Of a DNA stretch of 64,000 bases, positions 1 through 13,110 are shown piece after piece. The position numbers and the translations under genes were made by a program. The notes under the pieces were generated by a model, which had not been told where the DNA came from, ran no database searches, and was given only the letters and a program-made list of their open reading frames with translations. Position 1 is the first letter of the stretch; the number at the start of each line of letters is the position of its first letter. Source of the stretch: Lutjanus erythropterus (Eukaryota; Chordata; Actinopteri; Lutjaniformes; Lutjanidae); assembly GCA_020091685.1 (NCBI GenBank), contig CM034611.1, positions 15,612,753 through 15,676,752 of the forward strand, written 5' to 3'.

Positions 1-127
1 GCACGATGCCCAATGGATACTGACAAAACAAGAACAAATCAAGGATACAAACAAAAGTAAGAGACCATTTATTGTATCTCTCTTCCTGCTTGAAGCCCGG
101 TAACAGCCAGAGAGATAGAGAGATGAG

Positions 128-153
128 GGTGTGTGTGTGTGTGTGTGTGTGTG
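128..153. repeat. (TG)n microsatellite
   Basis: An uninterrupted TG dinucleotide run of about 13 units. It creates TG-rich and CA-rich open frames on both strands that are not genes. Confidence 0.95.
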
Positions 154-291
154 AAAATGTGTGTGTACTGGGGAGTGCAGATCATAAAGTAGATATCAGG
201 GGATTGTGCTTGTTTCTGGTCAGGGATCATAAGCACGGCTCCAGGATGCCTGGAGTGTACTTTAAGCAGCTGGGAGGACAGTGGCTCTTTC

Positions 292-326
292 AAGAGGCCT
301 GTCCAGCACGCTTGGACAGGCCTCTT
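292..326. repeat. Perfect 14-bp GC-rich hairpin with 7-nt loop
   Basis: The arms AAGAGGCCTGTCCA (292-305) and TGGACAGGCCTCTT (313-326) are exact reverse complements around a GCACGCT loop. There is no T-run or neighbouring gene, and no recognisable tRNA or snRNA context. It could be a very short fold-back relic or a structured element in the kcnb2 pre-mRNA. Confidence 0.85.
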
Positions 327-1080
327 ATTTACAGCTGAGGGTGGTTTAATGTCACACAAGGGTTGTTATGGTTTGTTTGAGCTGACTTTGTTGTATTTCA
401 GATGCCAAATGGGTTGGATTCGTCACAGAGGCACAGAGGCACCGGCTGCAGTTGCAGAAAGTTTAGGCAATCCCTGGAAAGTATTTTAAAGTCAGTTTAT
501 TATACGTTTCTGTGAGCGACAACATCTGGCACATTTGAATAAGTGCTGATACCGTAAATGCCAACCTTCAGGCTGTCCGAGCAGGGTAAAACAAACACGA
601 GAAATTATTTGGAAAGGCTTTTTATCCAAGGTCCACTGGATGTACACACTGTACTTGAGACTTGGCTTGACTGACAGCGATACTCTGAAGCACCAAATAT
701 GGCGTGGATGCGGCGAAGACTCTTGGGGAGATTCCCTTGTCCTCCCACATGTACTCCCATCTGCAGCATTTTGTGGTAATGTGTGACTCCCCGCTCCTCC
801 TGAGCAACACACACTCTCACTTGTGTACGTGAGCGCATGCACACGCAGCCCAGAAAAGCATCCAGTCTATCACAGGCCTGCTGCAGATCTCTTATTATTA
901 GCAGGTATTTGGCCCTGTAAGCTGTAGCCCCTGGAATTTACCAAGGAAATTAATTTGATATGAGACACTGAGGAAATTTGCTTTAAAAGTAGTGCCTATT
1001 TTTGTCAGAGTGTGTGTGTGTAACTCATTAGTCATGAAAGAGGGATATTTATACTCATTTCCTCAGACAGTCATGCACCT

Positions 1081-1142
1081 CTTCTCTTCTCTTCTCTTCT
1101 CTTCTCTTCTCTTCTCTTCTCTTCTCTTCTCTTCTCTTCTCT
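1081..1142. repeat. (CTTCT)n pentanucleotide microsatellite
   Basis: Twelve tandem CTTCT units, almost without interruption. The plus-strand frame through it reads as repeated Leu-Phe-Ser-Ser and is a repeat artefact. Confidence 0.95.
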
Positions 1143-4100
1143 CTGATTCACTCTCTGGACACTCGCCTTTCTGAATCTCCCCCCATTCTCCCCGCATCTT
1201 GCTCGCTGAAGCATTCAAGAGGTTTGAGATGACTTACTCCCTCGAAGGATTGTTTTCATACTTCATTCATAAATCTGTCCGCTGTCACGCACACAACATC
1301 CAACATCATAAAATGAACATAATATGTCATATTATTGTAACATAATATGTGAGTTTAAGGAAATATGTTAAGTTGAAATACTGGCCAACAGTAACGCTAC
1401 AGCCAGCATGTTCTCCTTGGAAATTTCCATTTTGGTCTGGAAAGACTTTTTGTTCACCAGTTTCATGTTCATTAGAGTAGAGTTTAAAATAATGCCAAAT
1501 GTTCACCAACAATTAATAACATTTAAAAGGTTATTAATGGTTTCTATGACTAAACTGACACTTAGATAGATGTTTAGTAGGTGTTTTTAATGGTTAAATG
1601 GAGTCTGGCAGGCAGTCACTGAACTCACACTCCAAAGTGTTTCTTTTCCAAGCTTTTGTTCTCAGGATAACAGACTTAGTTTTACATCGACAACAGACAG
1701 TTAACAGTTATAAACTGCTGATCAACTTACAGCGTAGGACTTGTTCTCACTTGTAAATTGTCCAAGTATAAGGTTGCGCTCATGTTCAGCGTCCCTGTGG
1801 CCTGAAAGCAACCTGCCTAAGCTTCAAGTATGCAGAGGAAGGAGCAGGGGGAAACAATGTTCATAACACAGGGCTTAAGTGTATTTAATATACTGTCTAG
1901 GGCTCCATCTCGCCATTTGGAGTGCAGTACTCATTCTTGAGCACTAGGATATTACATATTTCTCAGTCCCCCCAACAAGGCTGCCATGTTTTGATCGCAA
2001 CAGTTAAGGCAAATCATCCCGTCCCTGTGAATTTTGCATGACCATTTTTTGCAAGCACCACAACAACAATTTCCACAAATTTGACCAATACTTCCTGTAA
2101 GTTCCACCAATCATAGCAGTCTCCGTCATACATGTACATCTCCATCAACTTATTTATTTTACTGATTGATATTTTTGTCACAGGCAGTGAAGAGAGGTTT
2201 GAAATTGATATTGATATTTATTAATGCACTGTGCACTTTTATATTTTATAATTTTGAGCTATTTACACTGAGTTTGAGTCCAAAAAGGTTTTGCTTTTTT
2301 GTGGAATGCCTGCCAGGTGCATGTCTTCATTAACATATAAAAGCATGTTTTGGTAGAAATTTTGTATTCCTGAGCCTTTTTGGTACATAAAACACTCAGA
2401 ACAAATGTGCAGTTTTATTCACCCTGGAACAAGGGATATAATTTATTGATTTTTAATGAATTATACAAACAAGCAAGAAAAAGATACTTTTTTCCACTTG
2501 CTTTTGCAGTTTCTTTTTGCAGAAACCGGCTAAAAATCATTGCAACATGCATCACAATTTTTCAGAAAAGCTGCCATAAAATTAGGCATCAGGCCGCAAC
2601 AATCCCCCCAAAGAGGTCACACAATCCTGGCGTGACTGATTCCTCATTTAAACGAAATAAAAACATATGCGTATGCTCTCGCTGCAATGGCCAGTCTGTG
2701 TTGCAGTCCCGCCAACATCCACCTGATCCACCATCCGCCCTCCATAGCCTCCCTGTGGGACCCATGAAAAGTCTTTGAACATTTACACTCCTGTAAATAG
2801 CCTACCTGCCCAAAGTGCTGACCCAGAATAGGCAGCTCCAAATAAAGATAAAGCCAGTCGAGGGTATTTGTAACATTCCCTTACAGGAGCATCAGCATTA
2901 TATGTCTGTGTGTATCCATTAAGGCCAAAGTAATGGCACACTTGGGAGATAAGAGAGGGAAAGTTGCAACAAATTAATAATTGAGTGAGATTGATTATTG
3001 GGTAAGGAATGCTTGGCCAATCTGTGTCATGTATTCTATTTTAATTGGTCGTTTGTCTCTGATAATCAGCGTCTGATCCTCTTAAGGTCCTAGGGGTTAA
3101 CTTCAAGATCATTATAAGAAAGAAGGAAAAGAGCAATTTACCTAATTAGAAAGAATATAGCAGAAGAAATGAATGTTTCAGCATGTTTATGGCGTGTGTG
3201 CATTCAAGTGCCTCAGATGCTGCAGCCACAGTCACCCCAAAGGCATCCACATGTTCGGTGTTCTCTGGGTTCCTTCATTTACCAGCCTCACACATCATCA
3301 CGCAGACATGAGAGAACAGAATATCGCTTGTTTACCCATCAGCCCACAGTGAAGCCACACGCTCCAGCGCAATGCAGCGTATGAGCGGTGCCACTTACTA
3401 TCATCAATATCTGCCTCGTTCGTGTTAATAAACTTGACTGTGGCACACGGAGTCGTTGGGGGGGGGTTGCCTGTCAGGCTGGATTACTCTTGATCCTCCT
3501 ACAGATGGCTTCAGCAACTTGTCTCTTTTCTTATCCTGAACAGAGACGTCGGAGAAAACAAAGACGCTGTCACACTGTGTTGATTCAGTCAGTCGCTCAT
3601 ACGTGATGATGGGTTAGTTGGATGCAAGGCACTGCTGTTAGGAGTTGGACAGAAATGAAGGATGAATTGAGAGGAAATGTGGGAGGAGGAGAGGCAAAAG
3701 GGAGGGAACACCCAAAGCATAACTGTATTAAGCAGATTATTATAATGCTTTGGGCATTAGAACAGAGCAGAAGTTGGATCAAGTGTGTTCCAGTCTGTGA
3801 CAGTTGGTCTTGGCTGTCAGGAGGTAAAATCATACTGGGTGTGGTGGAGTCTAATTGTTCGTACTTTCATTCAGTTGCTGCCTGTTGTTCCCAGTTAGAT
3901 TATTTTACAACATGTTGCATTTTTATGACTGGAATTGAGACCACCAGCGCTGTATGTGAGAGCAGGACTGTCCACAAGCAGAGTAAATGGCAAGTTATGG
4001 GCTGTTCAGAAGGCTGGTGCATCTTTTGTGACTGCATATTTTTTATTTTAAATGGAGTTGCATGACAAACGCACTCAAAACTGAAAGAGACTGACGTTAT

Positions 4101-4997
4101 TATTTTCAGTTGCACAGAAATGGAAAAAAATCTCAACTTTTTCAAATGCAGCAAGTGCACAAGAAATAACCAATCAGCTCCTCAGGCTTTGCTTCATCCT
4201 GTCATAAGGATGGAAAGGTCACCCAAACTGAAGACTACCGAAACACCAGAAGAACAATCAAGGCCTGGAGATAATATCAGCTCAGAACTTTGGATAACTG
4301 GTGAGCACGATGATAGGCTGTGGTTACGTTACTAACGATTGAGCTAGCTAGCATATCATCATGCTCATCTATGTATACCGGGGTATCTCTGAACAAGGGT
4401 AATCAGCTGCTGTTCAGTGTCCTGTGGAGTTGCTTTGTAATGGCAGGCGCAACAGTAGCATAGCCTCCAAAGCACCTAGAAGAAAAGACAAACACAGCAT
4501 GGCTGATATTTTGTTTTTAGACACAACATCTGAACCGCCCCGAAGTTTACTGATTACTACAGTTTATTCAAATTCTAATAAGCAACTTTTAACCTGAAGT
4601 TCACCTCACTGTCACAGATTTGCTTTTGCAAGTCTTGAAGTCTTGTCACCGGCATCTCTTTATCTACTTAAGTATTCCCGGAATTACGTCCAGACTGGGC
4701 AATTCTTGACCAGTGCCAGTTTTAGAAGTAGTGTCTCCTTTATGTAGCTCAGTAAAGAGGCATTTACTGCATCAGACTTTCATGCAAGAGACTAGAGTTC
4801 TCATCTTGTCACAGACCTGCAATAAGGGTTCCACTTTTCATAACCATAACCACGTGTTTTAAATAGCTTCCCCTAACCATATCCTAACTATAGCTTAATT
4901 TCCATGACCACAATCTTTCACTAACCTTGACCATACCATAGTTATATACCATGTGCACATACTGTACATAGCAAAAATGTTGAAACCATTGGCGTTG

Positions 4998-5373
4998 CAG
5001 GGTTTCCGCCTGGTCTACCTTAAAGGTCAGTCCACTTTAAGTGAGCCTGTGCCAAGGTGGTCACTAACCTTGAGGCTAACCCCCTTGGGTCTTGAGGAAC
5101 TGTAGCATTTATTCACCAAAAAATAGTCCGAACTGTACAAACACCACACTGCTACATTCACAGCTGTAACATCACACGTCTCTCTTTCTTGATCTCTCTC
5201 ATTCACACACATAACCTATGGACTAAGTTATTTCTCAAAGGAGTTCACTACTTGTATAATACAGTTTAGATTAAAAAACATCCTTAAAATACACTTTTTT
5301 AAAAATCAATGCCCAGGCCTAACAGGGAGTCAACTTGGACCGCCATGCTTGCAATACACTGTTGGAAACCCTG
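4998..5373. mobile_element. Non-autonomous hAT-like MITE, 376 bp
   Basis: It starts with CAGGGTTTCC and ends with the exact reverse complement GGAAACCCTG. The flanking 5-mers are CGTTG on the left and CATTG on the right, a 4-of-5 match fitting a decayed 5-bp target duplication. CAGGG termini are typical of hAT-like elements. No transposase remains; the small frame inside is not coding. A second element of the same terminal type, with a perfect 5-bp duplication, lies at 23940-24923. Confidence 0.65.
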
Positions 5374-6763
5374 CATTGCATGTAAAGAAAAAAACTTGAT
5401 ATTGTGTAATTTATAGGATTTTCAGAATCATTTATTACTGACAGTCTTCTCTAGAAGTTGCTCCGTCCTCTTCCTCTTTCATATTTAGCATTTTTTCCTC
5501 TGTAACACCAGATTTACCCAGGAGGGGTAACTGTCAGGACTGAAAAATCTGTGTATGTTGCGTGTGGGGTCTCATGTCCCTGTGGGTTTCAGTAATCAGT
5601 TTCCAGCTGGTGTCAAGATAGACGTTCTGTCCACAGTGGAGGAAAAGGACGATAAAACACTGGGGCGGGTGAATCAAGGAGAAGAAGAAGAGTGGAAGTT
5701 TCTCATAGAAGTTGTGGTCGTGTAGAGTTGAATGATAAAGAGGAAGCGAGGGGAATGCGGTGATGGTATGCAATGTAATCTGGGTGCCAAGGTTAAAGCC
5801 ACTGTTGTTCATGTGGCAACTGTTCTTAGACCCCCAGTGACATCAGGTTGTGGTCTGCTGTCCCCAGGCCTAATTTAGCCACATACGCTGGCAGCCATGG
5901 GATCCACTGTTCCTGTTTGTCAAGCAATGACATCATCATTCAGATGCACAGGAAAGCTTTTAAACCAAAGACATGCACACACTCACACACACACACACAT
6001 ACAGTATACACCAGCATGCAGGCATCCAGGATCCCTACAGGAATATCATCTGTACATGCTACAAGTACAGTCGATGTTATTTGTGTTACGCTGGTGTCAT
6101 GTGACAGTCCAGCCAGAGTTTTTTTCTTCTTCACTGGAGGAAAATAAAGATGGTGCAGACTGAGAGAAACACAGAAATCATGTGTTTGCTTTGCAAGAAA
6201 GTCATCATAAAGAGGGATTAAACTGCGATTCGTGGAAGAAAACCAAGCTGACTCGTTGGAGCAGTAATCCCGGTAGTACACCTGAGCTTTCAAACTGCTG
6301 TCCTAAATCCATTATTACAAACACACACACACACACACACCTCTGAGTTTATGCGATCACATTTCCCTACCTACTAGTCCCCATTAATTCTGATGAAAAT
6401 TTCTTTTCCGAGTAAAAGCCGCACGCTTGCAGGGTTTGTGACTGGACTTAATGAATAAGAATCAATATTTGACATTGATTGTGGGATTTTCTGAGAGGAT
6501 GGCGTGCCTCAATGGGCCGTTCTAGTAGCATAAATTTTGTATTTGAACTGGAGCGTGACGCTGAGCAATGAGGGGAGGTCAACACAGGAAGTAAGAGGCT
6601 TCTAATGCTGCTCATTAGTACTGGTTGCTAATGGGCCAATTGCTAAGAGCTGTGTGATTTACTGCAGGTTTCTCACTGTCATCCACACACACACACAATA
6701 CACTTTCTCACATAGACAATCATGATCCTATTTATATATTCAACTCTACCTCACCACACTTCG

Positions 6764-7357
6764 GTGTGTAAGATTTACGGAGGGTTTATTGACAGAATAG
6801 GGCAGAAATGGAATATAATATTCATAAGTATGTTTTCATTTGTGTATAAATAAGAATCACTGTGGTTTTGTACCATTATACTATTTTACTCTAAATGGGA
6901 CTATAATTTACATAATGAACTTCCTGTTGTATAGAAGAAGACTTAAAACTAGTGATTGAGACGATGAACTCATTAGGAAACTGTTTACTGAGGTCATAAA
7001 TCAAGTGTCAAGTTTGGGTCATTTTGCTGTAAGACTCCGTACGATCAGGCTTTTTTTTTTTTTTTGCAACCAGTGGCGTTGCCCCCTGCTAGCCGTCAGA
7101 AAGAATGTAGGTTTCAGGCCCTTCTGCTTTGGCTTCACTTTTCAGATCCAGAGGCTCCGTCTATAGCTTAAGATACGGTCTATGGTTACATCGCCATGTT
7201 TCTACAGCACTGGCTCTCGATCCATCACTTTGCATTTTGTCTGAGTTTCTCAGACACTGTAGATTTTTGTGCATGCTTGGAACAGGATAGTGAGATGAAG
7301 TGTTTGCAATCTGCTCACCGCTACATATCACTAAATCCTACACACTGGTCCTTTAAA
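6764..7357. mobile_element. Composite dispersed repeat with GTGTGTAAGATTTA-type ends
   Basis: The left end GTGTGTAAGATTTACGG and the right end (reverse complement of TCCTACACACTGG) form imperfect terminal inverted repeats. The left 100 bp also matches the repeat at 54859: both share the GCAGAA and AATATAATATTC blocks and a GTATGTTTTCA block. The middle, from the T run near 7052 (GCAACCAGTGGCGTTGCC onward), looks like a different repeat inserted in the first. The family is one I recall as common in fish genomes but cannot name securely. Confidence 0.55.
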
Positions 7358-7677
7358 TATTGGATTCAGTTGTTGCAGCACAATGTCCGAAATAAGTACA
7401 TGTATAGAATGTAAAAGAAATAAATAGAGATATATAAACCTAAAATGAGGAAATAATACAAAATGGAAACTATACAAGTGCATTTATGCAATAAAAGTCA
7501 GATTTAAATAGCATCAGATCATATAGCAAATATCCCAAAACAATATTTATCATTGTATAATGACTTTGGTAATTTGGGAGTTCTTTTGCGAAGCAATTTC
7601 TCATAATAAAATGTGAATGTATTCAACCTTGTAAGCCAGGGGCAGAGGTTTACACTCATTATATTGTACATTATTCA

Positions 7678-7689
7678 GTTTGTGTGTGC

Positions 7690-7724
<35 letters not shown>
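7678..7724. repeat. (TG)n microsatellite
   Basis: A TG run of about 45 bp with one CG interruption near its start. The plus-strand frame opening with repeated Cys-Val is an artefact of it. Confidence 0.95.
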
Positions 7725-8944
7725 TGCAAGAGAGAGAGCCTGCTGTTTCCTAAGACTCGCCCCAAGCGTATCAATCGTGTTAAGCTAAGTGTTGTGGTGA
7801 GTGGTTATGTTTGTTTGCTCAGCGAAGAATCACTTTGCGAGGTGTTAGCTCGATGTGCATCACTAGCGGGGTGAGAGAGAGGGGACTTATTTTCTTGTAT
7901 CCTGGCTTAAATTATGAAGAAGAAGAGCTCCCCTGCTGTTAAGGGGGGTAACCATAATACATTGTTTACCTGCTACTACACATCCGAGGCAACGTAGCGG
8001 AAAAAAGAATAGGAGTCAGTGACACCAAGAGAGACACGGCCAATTATTTTGACCTTGAGTTCCTCTGGCTCAGGCAGCTAACGCGGCATCACAGTGTGAA
8101 GTGTTGTTCGACTGTTTTCTTACTCAGATTTGCAGAGCTGGGGCAAATAAGTGAAAAATAAAAGTTCAAAAAGCAGGCCAATTACTGCAAGTCTGCAAAG
8201 TTTGGGAAGTCTAGCTAACAATTCTCAACTTTTTCATATGCTCAGTAAGAACTGAGACCACAGTTATAAATTATACATACCAGAATTCACTAAACTTTAC
8301 CATTAAACTTTCCATGAGAGCACAAAGATTTAAAAGAATGACTCAGTCTGGTTTCACAGCTATCCTCCCTCTTCATAACAACATTATACTGCAAACATAT
8401 TCATTTTTTAAACATGTCGAGTAGCTGTTACTTTAGAAACAAACCATCAAAACAGCGACACTGGTTTATGAGATCTTCTGCCAAATCAAATCACCTGAAC
8501 CTGATTTTTACTGGACTTCTTGCCACTGTGGATAACTTATATGGCTGTTTGACATGGACGGTTTTCAAAGATGCTTACAGATTTAAAAGGGAAGATGAGG
8601 TCACAGGAAAAGGTCTCTATTTTACAACCTTTATGCCGGCTAAAGACGAAATGCTCCTGGCTCCTTCTTAATCAAGATACAATTTACCTCTGATCCCACA
8701 TTAGCCTGTTTTATGGTGTTTTCTCACCGTGCTACACTGGAATTATTAGGCTTTTAAAAATGTGATAGTTCTCTACAAGGTTGCAGTGGCTTTTATTAGT
8801 CTATGTAATAAGAATGATTAATAGACCTTTAAAACCCTGGCAGAGCATTGTTACATCAACAAGATGTATTGTAATCTGACCATGATAAAAGATTTGTCTA
8901 TTATCATGATATTACAGGACTTTAAAATATGAAAAAGCACGTTA

Positions 8945-9457
8945 CACTGTAGAAAATCATACAGATATTTAGTGGGATCAACTACTCCTTTCTAATTAAC
9001 TTAACATAAGTATACATGTTTTATTTGTTAGAACTAAACTTGAAATTTCTAGATTTTATCTCCAGAACACTTCAGAATTTATACACAAGTTCTTGTAACT
9101 CGAGTCTTTTGACTTTACACGAAGAGTTGAATGAAGGTACTGCACAGAGCTCAATCAACTCGTTAAATTAAGTTTCTAAAGAAATGTGATCATATTTTTA
9201 CGCTGTAAAAAAGTTTAGACAACTCAACATTTCAGCGTAACTTATTGGAATAATAGTGATTAGTAGCTGCTAAAACTTAAGAGTTTGATTTGGGCTCAAG
9301 ACTCAAAAATCTATTGCAAATAAGAGAGTTTGAGAGTTTACACTGTCCTGAAACCCTCATTTTTATAGGCAAACATATATGATGAAAACTTGTTGTGCAT
9401 CTCTAATACAGTGTGGACTTTTTTGAGTTAAAACAAATATTTTTTTTACAGTGCAGC
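8945..9457. mobile_element. Possible MITE with ACTGTARAAAA-type ends
   Basis: The left end ACACTGTAGAAAATC is mirrored by TTTTTTTTACAGTGCAG at the right. Two further CTGTAAAAAA-like or ACACTGT blocks inside (near 9201 and 9340) suggest nested or hybrid copies. The body is AT-rich, with repeated AACTCAA and GAGTTGA words. It is non-coding, and the exact limits are uncertain. Confidence 0.35.
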
Positions 9458-12400
9458 TCTTTAGAGTGACCTTTTTGGTGTACTGTACTTTAGATCAAAC
9501 AACCTAAACTTCTTGAGTAACACAGACTTGAAAGAACTGCTGATTCACAGAATTTAGAGAGGTTTTCAAAAACAGCAATGTCCTCTGTAACCCTGTTGAT
9601 CTGAAAGTAGACAGACCTTGGCCTGACACACTTCAAAGCCATTTTGGGTGAGTACCAGGGCCATACTGATTCCTGATTGCATTAGGTTCTCAGGAGCTGG
9701 CTGGCAGCATTAGACATGGCCTGAGTAGAGCTTGTGTCCTTCTCATTTTCTCACCAGCAATATTGTCTCTTCTCTCTGTCGCTACCTTACGAAGTACGAC
9801 CCTCAGCAACAGACGTTAACAGTACAACAAAGGTTATTTCCTAAGTTAATAATCATCTTTGTCAACATTCACTTCACACTCCTCTAATGTAGCGTACAGG
9901 AGTTCTTTCAGTAATAGGATTACGCGTCCAAGAATGTCAGTGTGTAAAGGTTTAATTGTTTGTTCACTCTTTATTGGATTCTGGTATGAACACAACATGC
10001 TCCTACAGTGTCAACCCAGCAGCACTGATTATTATTTACTCTCTGTTTCTGTGTCATTTATATATCTCATTTGTATTGCATGTGGTGTTGCAGTGACAAA
10101 GAAATGCGTTACTGTAGAAGAGCTGCAAATAACAAGTGTTTTCACTACTTTCTGAAGTTTTATCTGCTTCATTGATGAATTCATTAGTCTATAGTCAATG
10201 AAAAAATGTTTTTGTCCAATCTACAGTCAAAATTCATAGGAACAGTAAATAAATAAACCCTTCTCTGCCTACAGTATGTTGGCCCACGTCACAATCAACC
10301 TCCATCCTGGTGACGAGCAGATTCAACTCAGTTTAGTTCAATCTAGTTTTCTTTGTATAGTCCCAAATGATTTATCTCAGGGCAGTTTTCATATACAGCA
10401 GCACTGAGGCAACTGTGCCGAGGAAAAACTGTGCAAAAAAAAACAAGCTGTTCAGTTCAACTATGATTAAATGTGCAGATTTTTTTAGGTGGAATAACAG
10501 GTAGGTACATTAATTTAGCTGGCCTGTCATAGAGCAGCACTTCCTTAAATCAGGTTGTGGCTCGCCAGGTTGCGTTGACAGATGGGTTGAAAATGTATGT
10601 AGTGTGTGGATGGTGTGTGATCTGACACCTTAGATGATGTCACGCTAACGTACAAAATATGGGTCCATGTACAAGGATTATTCATAATATGGTTGGGTCA
10701 ATGGATGGTACCATTTTCCATCAGCGATGGCTAACAGTCATCAAACACTGAGCCCTCTACCATCGTAACATTGTGATCTTAAAGCCCTCTGAGCCTTTGA
10801 GGTACAAAGAAGCTATCACTGCTGGTCGTTGCACTAACATTATGTGTCCACGTCCCATTTATTATTTTCTCATTAAACCCAAAAACGCAAGACGTTTGGT
10901 TCAGTTATATTCGCAGCAGTAGTGTTTCTTCTCTGTGGGCTGCTGTTAGTGTTTCTCTCAGTCATGCAGTTGTTATATGAGGTAAACCTGAGTTTACCGC
11001 AAGTTTAAAGGGGATATCATCATCCATCGTGACGTTTCACTGTGGACATCATCATCAGCCAGTTCAGTAGACATCGCCTGGCCCTAATTCATCAAAATGT
11101 TTGAGGTGTGTTTGAGGTACGGAAGAAACCCGGGAAAACAGGAGGATCACAGCTCTGAAAGATTATTTGAGAAGCAGAATTTTTGGCTATGACCAATAGA
11201 TTATCCACATTGTCAATGATTTTCTGTTGACTGGCTTTCAGAATGTTAGCCCACATGTACACATTACTGCCATCCTCTGGTAAATTTAGACTAGGTTTGC
11301 AGACTGTCACAGGATTTCATCTTGATTTATTATCGAATACGAGCGACACAAGAGATATTATTAGTCGTAATACTGTCTGTCCTTCCTTCCACTGGGAGTT
11401 CGAGGGTCACGGCGAGCCACAGAGCTGTTTGGGATTCGGTGTCTTGCACATTCAGCAGTGCGGATGCTTGCCAACATATGGGCTTAAAATGGTTCTTCTG
11501 CATAAAGGGCAGCATCTCTTCTCATTAAACTACGTCATTGGCTCCACATGTTGTTTTTTTTTTCCATGTGTTCCGATTCAAAGCGAATCACCCTCGGGGC
11601 ACGATGACTATGTTATTATCAGCAAATGCTCGGCTGTAATTTTTGTCTCTCGCTGTGTCTGCTCATGTACGTTCAACCCTCCAATTCTTTTATCTCCCAC
11701 CGTCTGCCCCCACACTGGGCTGTAATAACCGTGCAGCAGTGTGCTTAACTCATGTTGTGCAAAGAAAACATCTTGAGCGTTGAGAATTCGCCGTCCATGT
11801 GTTGATGCAACACCGGAGGCTCTCCTTTCACCGTTCCTTTGCCTCCTGCAGGGACCTGCGGTTCTGGGTGTTGAGTCTGCAGGGGCATTCATACTATTCA
11901 ATCTGAGGATGATTCAGGATAATTGTAATAGGATTTCACATCTATCTTTAGTAAAGAGGGTTATAAGCAGTTACTCACTCTTTCCCTCACATGAGAGGTA
12001 ATAGACAAATAATCTGATTGCACACCTAGCTTTTCATTTTCAGCTGCTCACCCCCGACCTGCATGGAAACACTCTTGGTGTTTGCGGAAATGTTGTGGGG
12101 GCTTATCGTCTTATACACACAGATTTGTTAATCCTATACCTGCTCCGACGCAGCTGTGCTGATTACCTGATTTGACTAGGCCATAAGCCGTAAGGCCACA
12201 CTGACTCACATCACACTCTAATGTTTGCCAATACGTTAGGTGGACACAGACTAACAAACAAAACAGGAAATTCAAAATCAAACAAGCACTAATCGCTACA
12301 TCAAAGTCAAGGATATTATGGGAAACTGTGAAAGATGTCATTCTGCCTACAGAAAGACAACTGCCTGCAATATGTTTAATTTAAACTATTTTTTTCTAAA

Positions 12401-12817
12401 TTTATATAAAATACTTAAACATCTCAACTACTACTGGGTGGACTGTCATTAAATTTGGTATAGACATTCATGAGTCCCAGAGGATGAGGTCTACTGACTG
12501 TTGATGCCTTGACTTTGGAACGAACGAATGTCCCAAACCTTTACCCCAGAACGTTGGGAATTTTCCTAAAACATCTCTTAGTTATAAAAAGTGCTACAGT
12601 TCAAAGTTCCTTATGTAACTTCAGGGGGTCGCTCCATTTTGATTATCTTATGGTCACTTTGCAAAATTGTAATGAGGACATTAAGGACATCAAAAGAACC
12701 TTCCTTCATGGTTTACTGTTAGTCATTTGATAATGATTCATGTAGAATTGGCTTTAGAATTGGAGTTCTAAGTAGATATAGAGAGAGCAAGGTCTAATGG
12801 TGTAATGTTCTCCTAAA

Positions 12818-13110
12818 TGTTTCCAGAACATCCTGAGTGTTCCCTGAAAATCCACCAAATAATGTCTCCTTAACCTTAACCTAAACTCCACATTGTGACA
12901 GATCAGAAACGTTTTGGGAACATAACATGGTGATGTCTTTACACGAGCAGAGGGTTTTCTGAGAACGTACAATGTCTCACTGGGATGGTTCAGTAAATGG
13001 TCCAAGAACATCCAGATTGTTCCCTGAAAATCCACCAAATAACATCCTCCTGCTCCACATTCTGGGAACATTACAAGGTGACGTCCTTTATACCAGCGCA
13101 GATGTTGTCA
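12818..13110. repeat. Diverged tandem duplication, 180-bp period
   Basis: The block from TTCCCTGAAAATCCACC (12840) recurs at 13020, exactly 180 bp later. Each copy is preceded by an AGAACATCC word and followed by CTCCACATT, a GGGAACATnACA word, GGTGATGTC/GGTGACGTC and a CGAGCAGA/CAGCGCAGA stretch. The frames across it share part of a peptide between copies, but they carry no recognised domain and end at unrelated stops, so I read this as non-coding. Confidence 0.7.

Noticed and set aside
2380..2778. 132-codon plus-strand frame
   Set aside because: No domain, composition like surrounding intron, no conserved motif.
7075..7095. A further CTCF-like word (reverse of GCCCCCTGCTAGCC)
   Set aside because: It lies inside a dispersed repeat and lacks the full core, so it is probably repeat sequence rather than a site.
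11243..11725. 160-codon plus-strand frame in the kcnb2 intron
   Set aside because: No homology I recognise and no coherent splice sites; frames on the other strand are equally long, so chance is likely.
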